From contig JAHBXC010000006.1 of the NCBI GenBank assembly GCA_019636675.1, positions 34,244-98,243 on the forward strand: a stretch of 64,000 nucleotides of DNA. The letters are read 5' to 3'. Shown here in pieces: positions 19,201-27,611 of the stretch. Numbering within the stretch: position 1 is the first letter of the stretch; each line of letters begins with the position of its first letter. Position numbers and translations under genes: made by a program. This DNA comes from Phycisphaeraceae bacterium (lineage in GTDB: Bacteria > Planctomycetota > Phycisphaerae > Phycisphaerales > UBA1924). The notes beneath the pieces were generated by a model, which made no database searches, had not been told where the DNA came from, and saw only the letters and a list, made by a program, of their open reading frames with translations.

Positions 19201-19508
19201 ATGTCCGTGCCCCAGTCAAACTCGACCCACACGATCGACAGGCTGGTGGCCGATGCGCTTCGGACGCGCCGCGTGCCCGGCAGACCGTTGACAGCCGTCT
19301 CGATGGGAAAGGTGACGTTGAGCTCCACCTCGTCGGCGGCCAGGCCCCCGGCCTCAGTCATCACGACCACCGTGGGAGCGTTGAGTTCGGGGAAGACGTC
19401 CACCGGCATGTCCTTGACCTTGACGCCGGCGAACACAAGCAGCAATCCCGCCAGTACGACGACGAGCGATGACTGCCGCAGAGAGAATGCAATGAGTCTG
19501 GCGAGCAT
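16257..19508 (-). CDS. CzcA/CusA-family heavy-metal RND efflux pump
   Basis: 1083 residues, the usual HME-RND length, starting MLARLIAFSLRQ with 12 predicted membrane segments and two large periplasmic loops. The fourth membrane helix carries AIGELVDDAIIDVENVLRR (~400-418), the proton-relay region. Its pattern (VDDAxxDxEN) departs from the classic CzcA DFGxxxDGAxxxVEN, so the metal cannot be named from it. A short His-rich loop lies near residue 510 (GHAAGGHGEHDG). It forms a tripartite pump with the next two genes. Confidence 0.93.
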   Translation of the reverse strand: MLARLIAFSLRQSSLVVVLAGLLLVFAGVKVKDMPVDVFPELNAPTVVVMTEAGGLAADEVELNVTFPIETAVNGLPGTRRVRSASATSLSIVWVEFDWGTDIYRARQLVSERLSAVRESLPPDTHAEITPVTSITGEIMLMALSSPDGSVSPLDMRSFAEFDLRNKILAVPGVAQVVAIGGELPQYQINVKQDQLALYGLTISDVVDAAKGAHSTASAGYVPNWENQELPIRQTARVTSAEDIKNTLVRIHNGAAVTIGQVADVQLGPSPKRGTASDRALPGVVISVQKSPGTNTLNLTTQIDGVLDQMEKAMPKGMVLNRDPFRASRFIERSINNVVKVLIEASVIVGVILILFLLNVRATIVTLTALPLSLAVAILLLWAWGLSINVMTLGGLAVAIGELVDDAIIDVENVLRRLKENDGLPEGERKGLVEVIYNASNEIRSSVVFATIIICMVFVPLLFLQGLEGRFFQPLGIAYIISIMASLLVALTVTPALCKWLFAGSFGKKSKDGHAAGGHGEHDGWLVRKLKRRYEPALRASVRNRGVVLGGAGLLTVASLVLMSTFGTSFLPAFKEGTFTVFLLAPPGTSLVESNRLAVGVEAQFVQIEGVSSVTRRTGRAERDEHAEPVSSSEIEVTMKAGVDQDMVRAAIDRIIANIPGITTMVGQPIEHRLSHVLSGTPAAIAINVYGEDLNVLRSLAKEIESAIKPIPGTRDVAANREILITSLPIRYRPQDLVAAGLSPAAAAEQVQQALYGETVAEVNQGVRRYEMVVRLAESERDRIDQIMDLQLRGAGGAIVRLREVADIGPEKTSNLIARENAQRKAVISTNVADGYNLGQLVAQVQAKVDPIVQKAGYTVHYGGQFEAQQSASRTILIMGAGVAVFMFLLLQLSTGKARVALLVMLNLPLALIGGIVAIFLTESPSIAGNALALFGLSSSRYIAPVISIASMVGFVTLFGIAVRNGILLVNHYDHLQEREGKSIGDSIIQGSLERLVPILMTALAAMLGLVPLALAKGKPGSELLAPLAIVVLGGLVSSTFLNLFVVPAGYALAFRVKRDAPDRPGLLARLLRRSAKKSVPST

Positions 19509-19511
19509 GGC

Positions 19512-20933
19512 TTAGTGGCTCCCCTCGTGAAAGGTCCCGTCGGAGTGGAAATGACCGGCTTTCTCCGACGCGCCGCTCGTCGCCAGCATCAACTGGAAGT
19601 TGCCGCCGAGCACGATCTCGTCACCCTCCTTGACTCCGCTGGCGATCACGACCCATCGGCCGTCGGAGAGGCCGAGGTCGGCCTCCATGCGGATCACCTT
19701 GTCGGGATCGGCCGGGTCGCGTCGGAAGATGATCCCCCGAGCGCCGTCGCGCACAACGGCCGATTGCGGGATCGCCAGCTCCTCAGTTCCTCCGGCGAGC
19801 GTCACCTCCAGGTGTGCCGACACTCCAGTGCGTGCCCACGGAGCGAGCGTCTCAGGGACCACGACAAGATCCACAGTTCGCTCGTCCGCATCAGCGGCGA
19901 GACCGATCTGAAGCACGCCGCTCATCGCGTCTTGCAGCGGCAGACTTCCGCCTTGCGGAGCCGCGATCCTGGCCGGCAGGCCGTCACGCAATCGTCCGAG
20001 GTCGGACTGCAAGCCGCGGGCGCGGAACCTGATTTGGTCCGGCTGCACCAGTGTCACGATGTGGCCGTTCTCTTCGGCCAGGCCACCCGGTGTGATGCCG
20101 ACCGATTCAACGACTCCCTCAGCAACAGCGCACACCGTGTATCCGCTTCCTGCATCGAGGCCTTCGTGACGATCGCCGCAGTTGCCGCCCCGAACGAGGA
20201 GTTCATGCCGCGAGGTCAGCGACCGAAGCTCGGCCTCGGCCTGCTTCTTCTGTGCGGCGAGCTCCGCGCTCCTGCCGCGGGCAACGGACAGTTCACTCTG
20301 GCTCGCATTGAGCGTCGCCCGAGCTTCGGTGAACTGCGTCGCACTTCCACCTCCGGCGTCTCGGAGGGTGTCCAGTTGATCCAGCCGCTCCTGCCAGAGA
20401 GCCACTTTCTCGGTAAGACTTCTCTCGTGCTCAGCCTGCGCTGCCAAGAGCGGAGCCATTGACTCGACTCTTGCCGATGTTGCGGCAATCTGTTCATGCA
20501 GGTCACGCCACGCGGCGGCATCGACTCGGTAGAGCGGCGTTCCGGGTTCGACCTTCTGGTACTGGCTCACCAGGATGTCGACTCGGCCCGATAGCGGCGT
20601 GCGATACTCGCGCCGGGCCGTGGGCAAGAGCTCGAACCGTCCCGGGACGCGGAGCGTCTGCTCCACGTTCCGAGACTCGACCTTGGCGAACGTGATGCCG
20701 AGGTTCTGCCGGACCGAGGCGGGGATGTCGACCCGGTTGGAAGGAGCGGACTCGCCATCGGTGCTCGCGCCCGACCCCGTACCGCCTCCTTCGCTTCCGT
20801 GGTCGTGCCCGTCGTCCGTGCCGTGCGCCGTTTCCTTCTTCTCGCAGCCGGTGAGGGCAAATGCGAGCGGCATGGACAGGGCCAGCCCACCGACGAGCAG
20901 CATCTTCGAGAATGTGCAGAGTATGTTCTTCAT
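19512..20933 (-). CDS. CzcB/CusB-like periplasmic adaptor of the RND pump
   Basis: 473 residues. The lipobox is LTGCE, then an N-terminal His stretch (DDGHDHGSEGG) and the adaptor core: beta-barrel/lipoyl halves (LSGRVDILVSQYQKVEPGTPL and VCAVAEGVVESVGITPGG), a long alpha-hairpin (~165-255) and a membrane-proximal domain. It ends HFHSDGTFHEGSH, a second His-rich segment. The gene starts 25 bp after czcC-like and ends 4 bp before czcA-like, so all three are co-translated. Role: link pump and outer-membrane channel and probably load metal. Confidence 0.92.
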   Translation of the reverse strand: MKNILCTFSKMLLVGGLALSMPLAFALTGCEKKETAHGTDDGHDHGSEGGGTGSGASTDGESAPSNRVDIPASVRQNLGITFAKVESRNVEQTLRVPGRFELLPTARREYRTPLSGRVDILVSQYQKVEPGTPLYRVDAAAWRDLHEQIAATSARVESMAPLLAAQAEHERSLTEKVALWQERLDQLDTLRDAGGGSATQFTEARATLNASQSELSVARGRSAELAAQKKQAEAELRSLTSRHELLVRGGNCGDRHEGLDAGSGYTVCAVAEGVVESVGITPGGLAEENGHIVTLVQPDQIRFRARGLQSDLGRLRDGLPARIAAPQGGSLPLQDAMSGVLQIGLAADADERTVDLVVVPETLAPWARTGVSAHLEVTLAGGTEELAIPQSAVVRDGARGIIFRRDPADPDKVIRMEADLGLSDGRWVVIASGVKEGDEIVLGGNFQLMLATSGASEKAGHFHSDGTFHEGSH

Positions 20934-20957
20934 GGTGTGTTCCTTGTGCGGAGGCGA

Positions 20958-22481
20958 TCAGCGCGCGGCCGCGCCGGCGGGGTTCGTGGGGGTGCTTTCG
21001 GAAGCTGGCGTGCCGCCCGAAGGAGCAGCAGCTCCCGGAGCAACGGGAATCGCGGTCGGCCCACCCGGAGACGTCAACGCTTCGGGGCCGAGAAGCTCGT
21101 CCAGATCAACTCCGGCGAGCGCCTCATCGCGTACCGCTTCAACGAGCCCGACTTTGGCTTCTTGTTGCCGCGTCAGGCTCTCCAAAAGCACCAGAGTGTT
21201 CACTTCGCCCAGCCGGGCCACCTGGCGGGCATCGGCGTATTGCGCGTCGACAAGCGGGACGATCTCCGATTCCAGGGTCGAGCGGCGCTGCGCCGCAGCC
21301 ATGAGCCGCACCTCGGCCGAGCGAACGGCAGCGATGGTCTGCTCCAGCGTGGCCTCGGCCGCGGCACGGGTGACTTCGCGCTGCGCTCGCGCCTCGGCGA
21401 TGCCGCGACGGTTGGCGTTCAAGATCGGAATTGGCACGGACAGCCCCAGCAGCACCTGGTCTTGGCCGTCCTCGTTCCCATAGCCAGGACCGATGTGCAA
21501 GTCCGGGTACTGCTTGCGGACTTCGAGTTCGAGGGCCTTCTCGGCGGCCTCGTACTCGGCGGTCGCGACCAGCATCGCCGGGTTCCGGCGTTGGAGCTCG
21601 GCGGTGTCCGTCCCGGAGTGCACGCTCGACCGGGCCGGCCCGACGCCGTCGGCGTGCAACCGAAGCGGGGCGTCGGGTGACATCCCCATGAGCTGGCGTA
21701 GCCGAAGGTCCGCCTCGCGAACTCGGGACTCAAGAACGGCGAGGTCCGCTGCCTTGGTTGCCTTCTCGATACGGAAGAGCCGCGCCTCGGTCCTGGCCAT
21801 CTCCCCCGCCTGCTCCATCTTGTCGACGACCGATAGGATCTGGTCCACGCGGGACAGGAAGTCGCGCGTGACCGCGAGCTGCGCGTCCAGCGCCGACCAC
21901 TCGCTCCATGCTCGGCGGACCGACGTCCGCACCATCCACTCGCGCTGGGCAACCCGTGCGAGTTCTGCGGCGTGTTCCACGCCGGCCCGCTGCTTCTCGA
22001 TCTCTAGCCGCCCTGAGATCGGAATCGTGAGTCCCACGCTCGTGAAGACCTTCCACGGCTCAGGAGTGCTCTCGATGATGCGAGTGAGGTCAACGCCGAT
22101 CGTTGGGTCTTCCCAAAGCCCTGCGTTCTCCGCGTTCGCCTGCGTGACTCCCGCCCGGAGGCGAGCGACTCGGAGGTCGGCGTTGAACACGAGGGCGATG
22201 ACCTCGGCTTCCTCGCACGTGATGCCGTCGCCGGGGTCGAACGCCACCATCCCGTCAGCGGGCGATGGTGACCTCGCCGCGAGGCTTTCCGCGAACGTCC
22301 TGACTTCTGGACTTTCCGGCGTGCGTGCCAGAAACGCGGCTTGGTGTCCGGTCATGTCGAGCGGCCGTCGCTCGTACGACTGGCAGCCTCCCGCGGCGAG
22401 AGCGACGAGTGCAGCCAGCGAAAGCCCCGCGAATCGCCGGCGCAGTCCGCCTTCGGACCGGTCTTCGTGTGATCTGACCAT
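20958..22481 (-). CDS. CzcC/TolC-family outer-membrane efflux channel
   Basis: 507 residues with lipobox AAGGC at ~29-33 and two outer-membrane-efflux-protein repeats. Each begins with the typical EAExxALxFN / EYEAAEKALELEVRKQYPD pattern and has long helices (QAGEMARTEARLFRIEKA; QREVTRAAAEATLEQTIAAVR). It is the first structural gene of the CzcCBA-like operon. It could also serve the MacAB-like ABC exporter downstream, which has no channel of its own. Confidence 0.92.
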   Translation of the reverse strand: MVRSHEDRSEGGLRRRFAGLSLAALVALAAGGCQSYERRPLDMTGHQAAFLARTPESPEVRTFAESLAARSPSPADGMVAFDPGDGITCEEAEVIALVFNADLRVARLRAGVTQANAENAGLWEDPTIGVDLTRIIESTPEPWKVFTSVGLTIPISGRLEIEKQRAGVEHAAELARVAQREWMVRTSVRRAWSEWSALDAQLAVTRDFLSRVDQILSVVDKMEQAGEMARTEARLFRIEKATKAADLAVLESRVREADLRLRQLMGMSPDAPLRLHADGVGPARSSVHSGTDTAELQRRNPAMLVATAEYEAAEKALELEVRKQYPDLHIGPGYGNEDGQDQVLLGLSVPIPILNANRRGIAEARAQREVTRAAAEATLEQTIAAVRSAEVRLMAAAQRRSTLESEIVPLVDAQYADARQVARLGEVNTLVLLESLTRQQEAKVGLVEAVRDEALAGVDLDELLGPEALTSPGGPTAIPVAPGAAAPSGGTPASESTPTNPAGAAAR

Positions 22482-22690
22482 TAAGGAGTCTCCAAACAGG
22501 TGGAAGCTCTGCCCATCAGGACCGTCCGCAACGCGGAACCGCGGCGAACACCGCTAAGCGAGATCCAGCCCAAGTTGTGGTGGGAACAACGCCAAGACCT
22601 GCGTGGATGCCGAAAGGCCCACAGCAGGAAAGCGACATCGCCCGCCAATCGAGACAATCGTCCGAAAGGCGGCGGGCGGGAACGTCGGCG

Positions 22691-23155
22691 CTAGATGAGG
22701 AGACGGGTCGTCTTCAGTGCCAACACCTGATCGGAGGCGCTGAAATCGGGGGGCTGGACACGAGGCGGCACGGCAATCGGGGGATCGAAATCCCAAGCCA
22801 TGACGACGGCAACAAGCAGGGGAACGACCAAAAGCCTCAGGTCTTGCCCATCTCCCTTGGGGTTGTTGGGAACCTGCTCTTCGCCCGGGACCGGCACATG
22901 AAGGTGGCAGCCGCACTCGTCGTCGGGGTGAAACGCGGTGCTGTACGGTCCCTCGTCGTGGCCCGGGGCGCCAACGCCGCTTCCCGCGTGAGCCATGCCC
23001 TGCGTGTCACAATGCGAGCACACTTCGGCAGTTTCCGATTCGTGCGTTCCGCAGTCTCCGACCGGAATGCAAAGCACCCGCCCCGAAGCCGACGCGATCA
23101 CCCCCTGCACGACGAGCAGGAGCATGGCGACGAGTTTGACTAGGGCTGGGGACAT
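22691..23155 (-). CDS. Small Cys/His-rich envelope protein, first gene of the metal block
   Basis: 154 residues. The N-terminal hydrophobic segment (LVKLVAMLLLVVQGVIAS) is followed by Cys/His motifs (CIPVGDCGTH, VCSHCDTQGMAH, ECGCHLHVP), a second membrane-like segment (LLVVPLLVAVVMAW) and an ending LLI. Its layout matches the 160-residue protein at 11918-12400. A periplasmic metal-binding or sensing role is likely. It lies 210 bp upstream of the czcC-like gene, and a TATACT box on its strand (23181-23186) could be its -10. Confidence 0.65.
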   Translation of the reverse strand: MSPALVKLVAMLLLVVQGVIASASGRVLCIPVGDCGTHESETAEVCSHCDTQGMAHAGSGVGAPGHDEGPYSTAFHPDDECGCHLHVPVPGEEQVPNNPKGDGQDLRLLVVPLLVAVVMAWDFDPPIAVPPRVQPPDFSASDQVLALKTTRLLI

Positions 23156-23768
23156 CTGGTGTGGTGTATCGGCTGGGCAGAGTATACCGCTTCAGTCAGG
23201 CTTCGGTTCGCTCGTTTCCTGGGTTGCGCCGCGCGTTAACCGCCCAAGACTTGGCTGCTTGTGCTGCTGGACCGCCGAGAACCCGTTTGTCGGGGTTGCG
23301 GATACAAAGCTTGCCAGGCCCGTGCCCACAGCACTCGCGCCAGTTCACTTACTGGCTGGGAGACCGGATGGCACCGCTTGGGGCATCCGCAGCGGGGTGC
23401 GGCGATCTCGGGTTCGCCATCGCCCAAAGGCGGGTCATGGGGGGCAGCACGCACACGCGAGCCTCGGAAGAGTCGCTGATGCGGAGACTCTGCTTTCGAC
23501 CGTCGCCGAGGCGCGTCCGGTCAAGGCTTGAGGGCAGGTGCTCTGAACGGGGAGTACTGATCCTCCAACCTGCCGTACTTCGTAGCCGCCATTACTCGAC
23601 CGGAGGTGCCACGTGTGTCTGCTTGTCCAACATCGGCGCGAACATCCTTGTCGAACGCGATGAGACGTTGACGGCTCGCGTCTGTGCAGCACGATTGAGT
23701 GGCGCGGTCTAAGTGTCGACGATGATTGTGGTGAGTGGTTGGTTCTGGATGCACGACACTGAAGTGCG
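23156..23768. other. Intergenic region upstream of the metal block
   Basis: About 610 bp between the metal operon start and the LRR gene. A minus-strand TATACT at 23181-23186 is the only promoter-like element I see, with no good -35. No MerR, ArsR, Fur or two-component regulator frame is present. Open frames have no recognisable domain and unnatural composition. Confidence 0.4.
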
Positions 23769-24734
23769 TCACAGCATCACCCGAAGCCGCGGCCGATGGC
23801 GGTTCAGTTCGCCGAGGGATGACTCCCTCACCTGCGTGCCGCGGAGATCCAGGACCCGCAGGGCGGGGAACATGTCCGGGAACAGCATCCTCCGAAGCAC
23901 GTGGTCGGTCAGGTCGTTCCGCCGCAGCGAGAGGCGGGTGATCGCCGTCAGGTTCTGGCCTGGCCCCTCCAGCAGATCGAACATCTCGTCGCTGACGCGC
24001 GGCGAGTCGCTCACATCCAGGTGCGTGATTCGCTTCACCAACGGTGTGCCCGAGGCCGCGAAGCAGGCCAGGTCCTCGTCCGAGATCTGGTTGCCGGCCA
24101 GACCGATGCGGTGCAGGCTCGGGAGCGCCCGGTCGCCGTGCGCGAGGTCCATCAACGCCCGATGGTTGAGCCCGCAGAAGCCGAGGTTCAGGGCCTCAAG
24201 GTTGACCAATGCCGAGTCCTCGTGCCGCAGGAACTCGGTCGCGGCGGGGCCGAGGTAGTTCTGCGCGACACAGAGCCTGACGAGATGGCAGAGGCCCGTG
24301 CCGCGACCGAGCAGTAGGCGGAGTGATTCGCCCGAGAGCCAGTTTTGACGGAGGTTCAGGTCATTGAGGATCGGCATCGCGTCGGGCTCGCAGAGCATCC
24401 GAACGCCCTCGTCGGTGACCTCCGACCAGCGGACCCACAGCTTCATGAGCCGGCTCAGGTAGGAGTCCGGCCGCGTGATGATCTCGACCGCCGAGTCATC
24501 CAACAGGGCGCTGTCGATGACCAGAGACCGCAACGCTTCCAGCGGGCGTCCGTCGTTCAGGAGCCGGAGTGTCTGGTTGCCGACGGAGTAGAAGAAGTAC
24601 GGATCGCAGAGCCGGAGATCCTCGACGAAGGCCCAGTGCTCCAACTCCCAGCTCTCATCGACAGCGAACCCCGCCGCCTCGCGGCCCATCCCCTCCAGGA
24701 ATCCTTCATGAGTCCAGTACTGCTGGGGTTCCAC
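23769..24734 (-). CDS. Leucine-rich-repeat (ribonuclease-inhibitor-like) protein
   Basis: The best start is GTG at 24734, with GGGAGG 8 nt upstream. The N-terminal ~90 residues are not repeats (YWTHEGFLEGMGREAAGF). From there, 8-9 repeats of ~25-30 residues of the type LxxLNLxxNxLxxExL run to the end (LNDLNLRQNWLSGESL, LEALNLGFCGLNHRAL, LHRIGLAGNQISDEDL, ITRLSLRRNDLTDHVL). It is a protein-binding scaffold with no enzymatic domain. Planctomycete genomes hold many such proteins. Cytoplasmic: no signal peptide. Confidence 0.82.
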   Translation of the reverse strand: MEPQQYWTHEGFLEGMGREAAGFAVDESWELEHWAFVEDLRLCDPYFFYSVGNQTLRLLNDGRPLEALRSLVIDSALLDDSAVEIITRPDSYLSRLMKLWVRWSEVTDEGVRMLCEPDAMPILNDLNLRQNWLSGESLRLLLGRGTGLCHLVRLCVAQNYLGPAATEFLRHEDSALVNLEALNLGFCGLNHRALMDLAHGDRALPSLHRIGLAGNQISDEDLACFAASGTPLVKRITHLDVSDSPRVSDEMFDLLEGPGQNLTAITRLSLRRNDLTDHVLRRMLFPDMFPALRVLDLRGTQVRESSLGELNRHRPRLRVML

Positions 24735-25114
24735 GACCGCACCTCCCGTTCCACGCCCGCCCGGCCTCGTGCCGGGTTCCGGTCGTGCACTCGGTTCGCC
24801 GGCCGAGTGATGAGGGATCACTCCGCCGGCACACCTCGTGAAAAAATCCTCCGGAGCCCCTCGGACTCATGCCGTCCGGCGGGGTGTGTGGTGGGGGGCG
24901 GGGGAAGCCGGCCCGCAAGCACCGGGTGGGGGCAGCGTGCGGGCAGCCGGCGCTGCGCTCGTCATCGGGGGCCCCCTTGCGAGCCCCGACGACGACCGCC
25001 GAGCCGGCAGGAACACCCAGCGAGGGAATCCAACCCACTGGGGATCTGGTCCCTGGAATCGCCTATGAGCGTGTGCGTCGCACCCGGCCACTCCTCCCGT
25101 CCGTACCGCTGTAC
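24735..25114. other. Intergenic region, no gene seen
   Basis: About 380 bp between the divergent LRR gene and a small plus-strand gene. No convincing coding frame, promoter or repeat. The small gene may start earlier than I place it, in which case part of this region is coding. Confidence 0.3.
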
Positions 25115-25378
25115 ATGCTGGAGATCACCATCGACAAGCTCCCGGGCGGCGATTCGGGCCGCAGGCAGTGCCTCGCACGCGTCACGCTCACCAACACCGG
25201 CCAGGGAACCGGCGGCGTCAAGACCTACGACGTGCGCATCACGCACTCCGTTGGGCAAGACCGTGCGGGCCTCCCGACCGATTCGTGCCGCACCTTCGGG
25301 AACGACCACGAGGATGTGATCCGCCTCGTCCATCGGGCCCTCGGCCGGCTGCTGGGTCCGACCGACCAGGAGCGGTGA
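25115..25378 (+). CDS. Small conserved-looking hypothetical protein
   Basis: 87 residues beginning MLEITIDKLPGGDSGRRQ, with a beta-strand pattern ARVTLTNTGQGTGGVKTYDVRI and an amphipathic C-terminal helix (EDVIRLVHRALGRLLG). The pattern recalls small DUF proteins found on planctomycete mobile elements. No strong ribosome site; an earlier start is possible. Its last 140 bp overlap the tail of the minus-strand gene at 25239-26738, so one of the two ends is mis-set. Confidence 0.5.
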   Translation: MLEITIDKLPGGDSGRRQCLARVTLTNTGQGTGGVKTYDVRITHSVGQDRAGLPTDSCRTFGNDHEDVIRLVHRALGRLLGPTDQER

Positions 25379-26738
25379 GACTCCCGCGGCTCGGGTCCAC
25401 CGACGCGAGTGACCGCCGCACCAGCTCGCGGACCCGTTCGGCCGGGAGCTCCTCTTTGCGATCGTGTCGTCGTTGATCAGCTTCATCACCAGGCCGCGAG
25501 GCGGGTTGGCTGACCATCCGCCAGACCGCCCGGGCCGCTGCGCGGGCCCGGTTCTCATCCTCACCCGAAATGAACCGCCACAGCCCGCCCCGCACCACCG
25601 TGGCGAACAGCCCGCCCGCGTTGCTCGACGCCACCCGCCGGGCGTGGGCCGCGGCGGAGACGAACGCCATCGCTCCCGACTCGCTCCGCGTCGCGAGTCC
25701 CGCAGCCACAGCCCGCGAATACAACCGGGCCAGGCCCCCCACGCTCCGCAGGTCCTCGCCCCTCACGTGCCCGAGGCCCCGAGGATGTCCGCCCGCTCGC
25801 GGCCTGTCCCACGGCGAGGCACGAGCACCATCGGAGTTGCACCGCGTGCCCGGTCGCCGCACCGCGTTCGCCGTCGGTTGATGGTTTTCAGATCCCGCAA
25901 GGGAGTTGCACGTGTCTCTAAGGGGTGACACGCCGCCGCCGCCGGCGAGCACTGGGGGTGACAGGCGGAAGCACTGCACGCGAACACCAGCCCGCATTCG
26001 CACGAGTCCCGCCCCGGGCGTCGATTGCCACCGCAGGTTCCACGCCGACCACCCGCCGTGCCGGTTCATCACCCGCTGGGGTGCACGCTCACGCCGGAGC
26101 ACGCCCGCCGTCGACAGCGTCGCCCGCGAACGCTTCACGCTCCGCCCGCTGATGCCGAACACCTCGGCCACCCAGGACGCCTTGCACAGCCCGCCCGAGG
26201 AGCACGCCTTCCGCCGGTTGAACAGGCACCGCAGCAGGTGCCCGAACGATGTCGCCAGCAGAGTCGGTGACTTCGACAAGCACAGCTCACGCACCAGCCG
26301 CCGCGGCACCGGCACTCGCCGCGACGGCGTCGCGACCTGTGCCATCGCATCGAGCATCGGCCCTGGCCTCGACAGCACGACCTCCTCGACCGCTCCCGCG
26401 AGGTGCAGACTCTCTCGCGACCAGGCGACCAATCCAACCCGGCTCAGCCGCCGCAGGCTCTCGCGGACCGACCGGTCCGACCCCGCCCCCGTCAACACCC
26501 GCAGCTCGCCTGTCGTGTACGCCGCACGGCACCCTTTGCGAGCGCCGCATCGCCTCGCCACGGCCTCGAAACTCGCCAGCCAGACCCGGACGTCCAGTGG
26601 CCGCAGATCACCCGTCCTGCAGGCCCACCACGCCGCCAGAAACGCCCACGCCGGAATCAACACGAACCCGCCCACCGGCTTCGTCGCCAGTTCCGGCGCC
26701 AGCCGCGTGCCGGTCCGCTCTTGAATGTTCGCTCCCAT
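25239..26738 (-). CDS. Winged-helix, replication-initiator-like protein
   Basis: Start ATG at 26738 follows GGGAGG with ideal spacing. Residues ~20-250 contain two helix-turn-helix-like regions. One is GAGSDRSVRESLRRLSRVGLVAW (quoted in part: ESLRRLSRVGLVAW). The other is WVAEVFGISGRSVKRSRATL followed by a wing, GWSAWNLRW. This matches winged-helix initiators or regulators of plasmids. The last ~90 residues are low-complexity and overlap an opposing gene, which suggests a frameshift or a lost natural stop near 25400-25550. Exact family not identified. Confidence 0.55.
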   Translation of the reverse strand: MGANIQERTGTRLAPELATKPVGGFVLIPAWAFLAAWWACRTGDLRPLDVRVWLASFEAVARRCGARKGCRAAYTTGELRVLTGAGSDRSVRESLRRLSRVGLVAWSRESLHLAGAVEEVVLSRPGPMLDAMAQVATPSRRVPVPRRLVRELCLSKSPTLLATSFGHLLRCLFNRRKACSSGGLCKASWVAEVFGISGRSVKRSRATLSTAGVLRRERAPQRVMNRHGGWSAWNLRWQSTPGAGLVRMRAGVRVQCFRLSPPVLAGGGGVSPLRDTCNSLAGSENHQPTANAVRRPGTRCNSDGARASPWDRPRAGGHPRGLGHVRGEDLRSVGGLARLYSRAVAAGLATRSESGAMAFVSAAAHARRVASSNAGGLFATVVRGGLWRFISGEDENRARAAARAVWRMVSQPASRPGDEADQRRHDRKEELPAERVRELVRRSLASVDPSRGSLTAPGRSDPAAGRGPDGRGGSHPRGRSRRCGTNRSGGPHGLAQRSA

Positions 26739-27407
26739 GCTCACCCTCCCGAACGCGGGCCATCCTCGGCGCCCGCGGGCCGGCAGTCGGGAGAACGGTG
26801 TTTCAGGCTGGCGGGCTGGCCCGCACACCGGAGCGTCAGCGGCTGTGCCAGCCCACGCTCCATTCCTCGCTCTGATTGGGGTTTGACTTGGGTGCTCGAT
26901 CCGATCTAGGTTCGATGCACCACGGCCGCCGGACACGGCTCAGTGAACGCGTGCGCAGCACCCGTTCGACCAAGTCCGGCCGGTCCGTCCCGCGAATCGC
27001 CAAGACGCGGCACGAGGATTCACCCCCTCACGCCCGTCCGAATGACTCGCTGTTCCCCGTTCTCCTTCTGCTCCAGTCACAAGATGACCACGCCGCGGCC
27101 CGCGATTCGACGAATCGCGGCGGGTCATCGCTCCTGGACTTCCTCTCGCACAGGCGACGCAGTGCCGCAAGTTATGATCTCGGCCCGAGTGCCTGGACGC
27201 CAGTGCCTCGCCGGGAAACCGTGCCGCCGACCATCTGTGCCGGGCTCACGCCGATACAAGCGGCACTGCCAACCCGCTACATGCTCTGCCTAGTCAACGC
27301 TCGCGGCCGCAACGGGGCTGTGGTCGGAAGCCGAGAATGGGACGGTGGCGGCGTCGGGCGTTCTTTCCATTCACGCGGATGAACGGATGAAACACCGGCT
27401 TATGTTG
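26739..27407. other. Long noncoding stretch upstream of the CBASS operon
   Basis: No convincing gene in roughly 670 bp between the winged-helix gene and the CBASS promoter. It contains one perfect palindrome (27101-27119). Its length and position, between a replication-initiator-like gene and a defence operon, would suit an origin or parS-like locus, but no iteron array is visible. Confidence 0.35.
27101..27119. repeat. Perfect 19-bp palindrome
   Basis: CGCGATTCG and CGAATCGCG are perfect 9-bp arms around one A. No T-tract follows on either strand, so a protein-binding dyad is likelier than a terminator. Confidence 0.5.
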
Positions 27408-27435
27408 TTGACACACCAGCGCGAGCCGATACACT
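27408..27435 (+). promoter_or_regulatory. Candidate sigma70-type promoter of the CBASS operon
   Basis: A perfect -35 TTGACA (27408-27413) is followed after 16 bp by TACACT (27430-27435), four of six -10 matches. Transcription would begin near 27442 and give a ~200-nt leader ending in the hairpin over the first start codon. Confidence 0.55.
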
Positions 27436-27611
27436 CTCCGCCCCTCCAGTACCTTAACTATTCCCGTGGTGTTGCTCCGCGCGTCTGCCATTACGGCAGA
27501 TCGGTTAGTGAGCGTTCACGCGCTGGCAGGGTTTTGGCAGGACGGGGCAGTCGCCACATGCCGTTTTGAGCCCGATGAGCCACATTTCTGGCTGCGCCGT
27601 TCGTTTGCGAA

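Noticed and set aside
23161..23712. A 183-codon plus-strand frame that might be a metal regulator
   Set aside because: No HTH, metal-binding or kinase motif, and no ribosome site.
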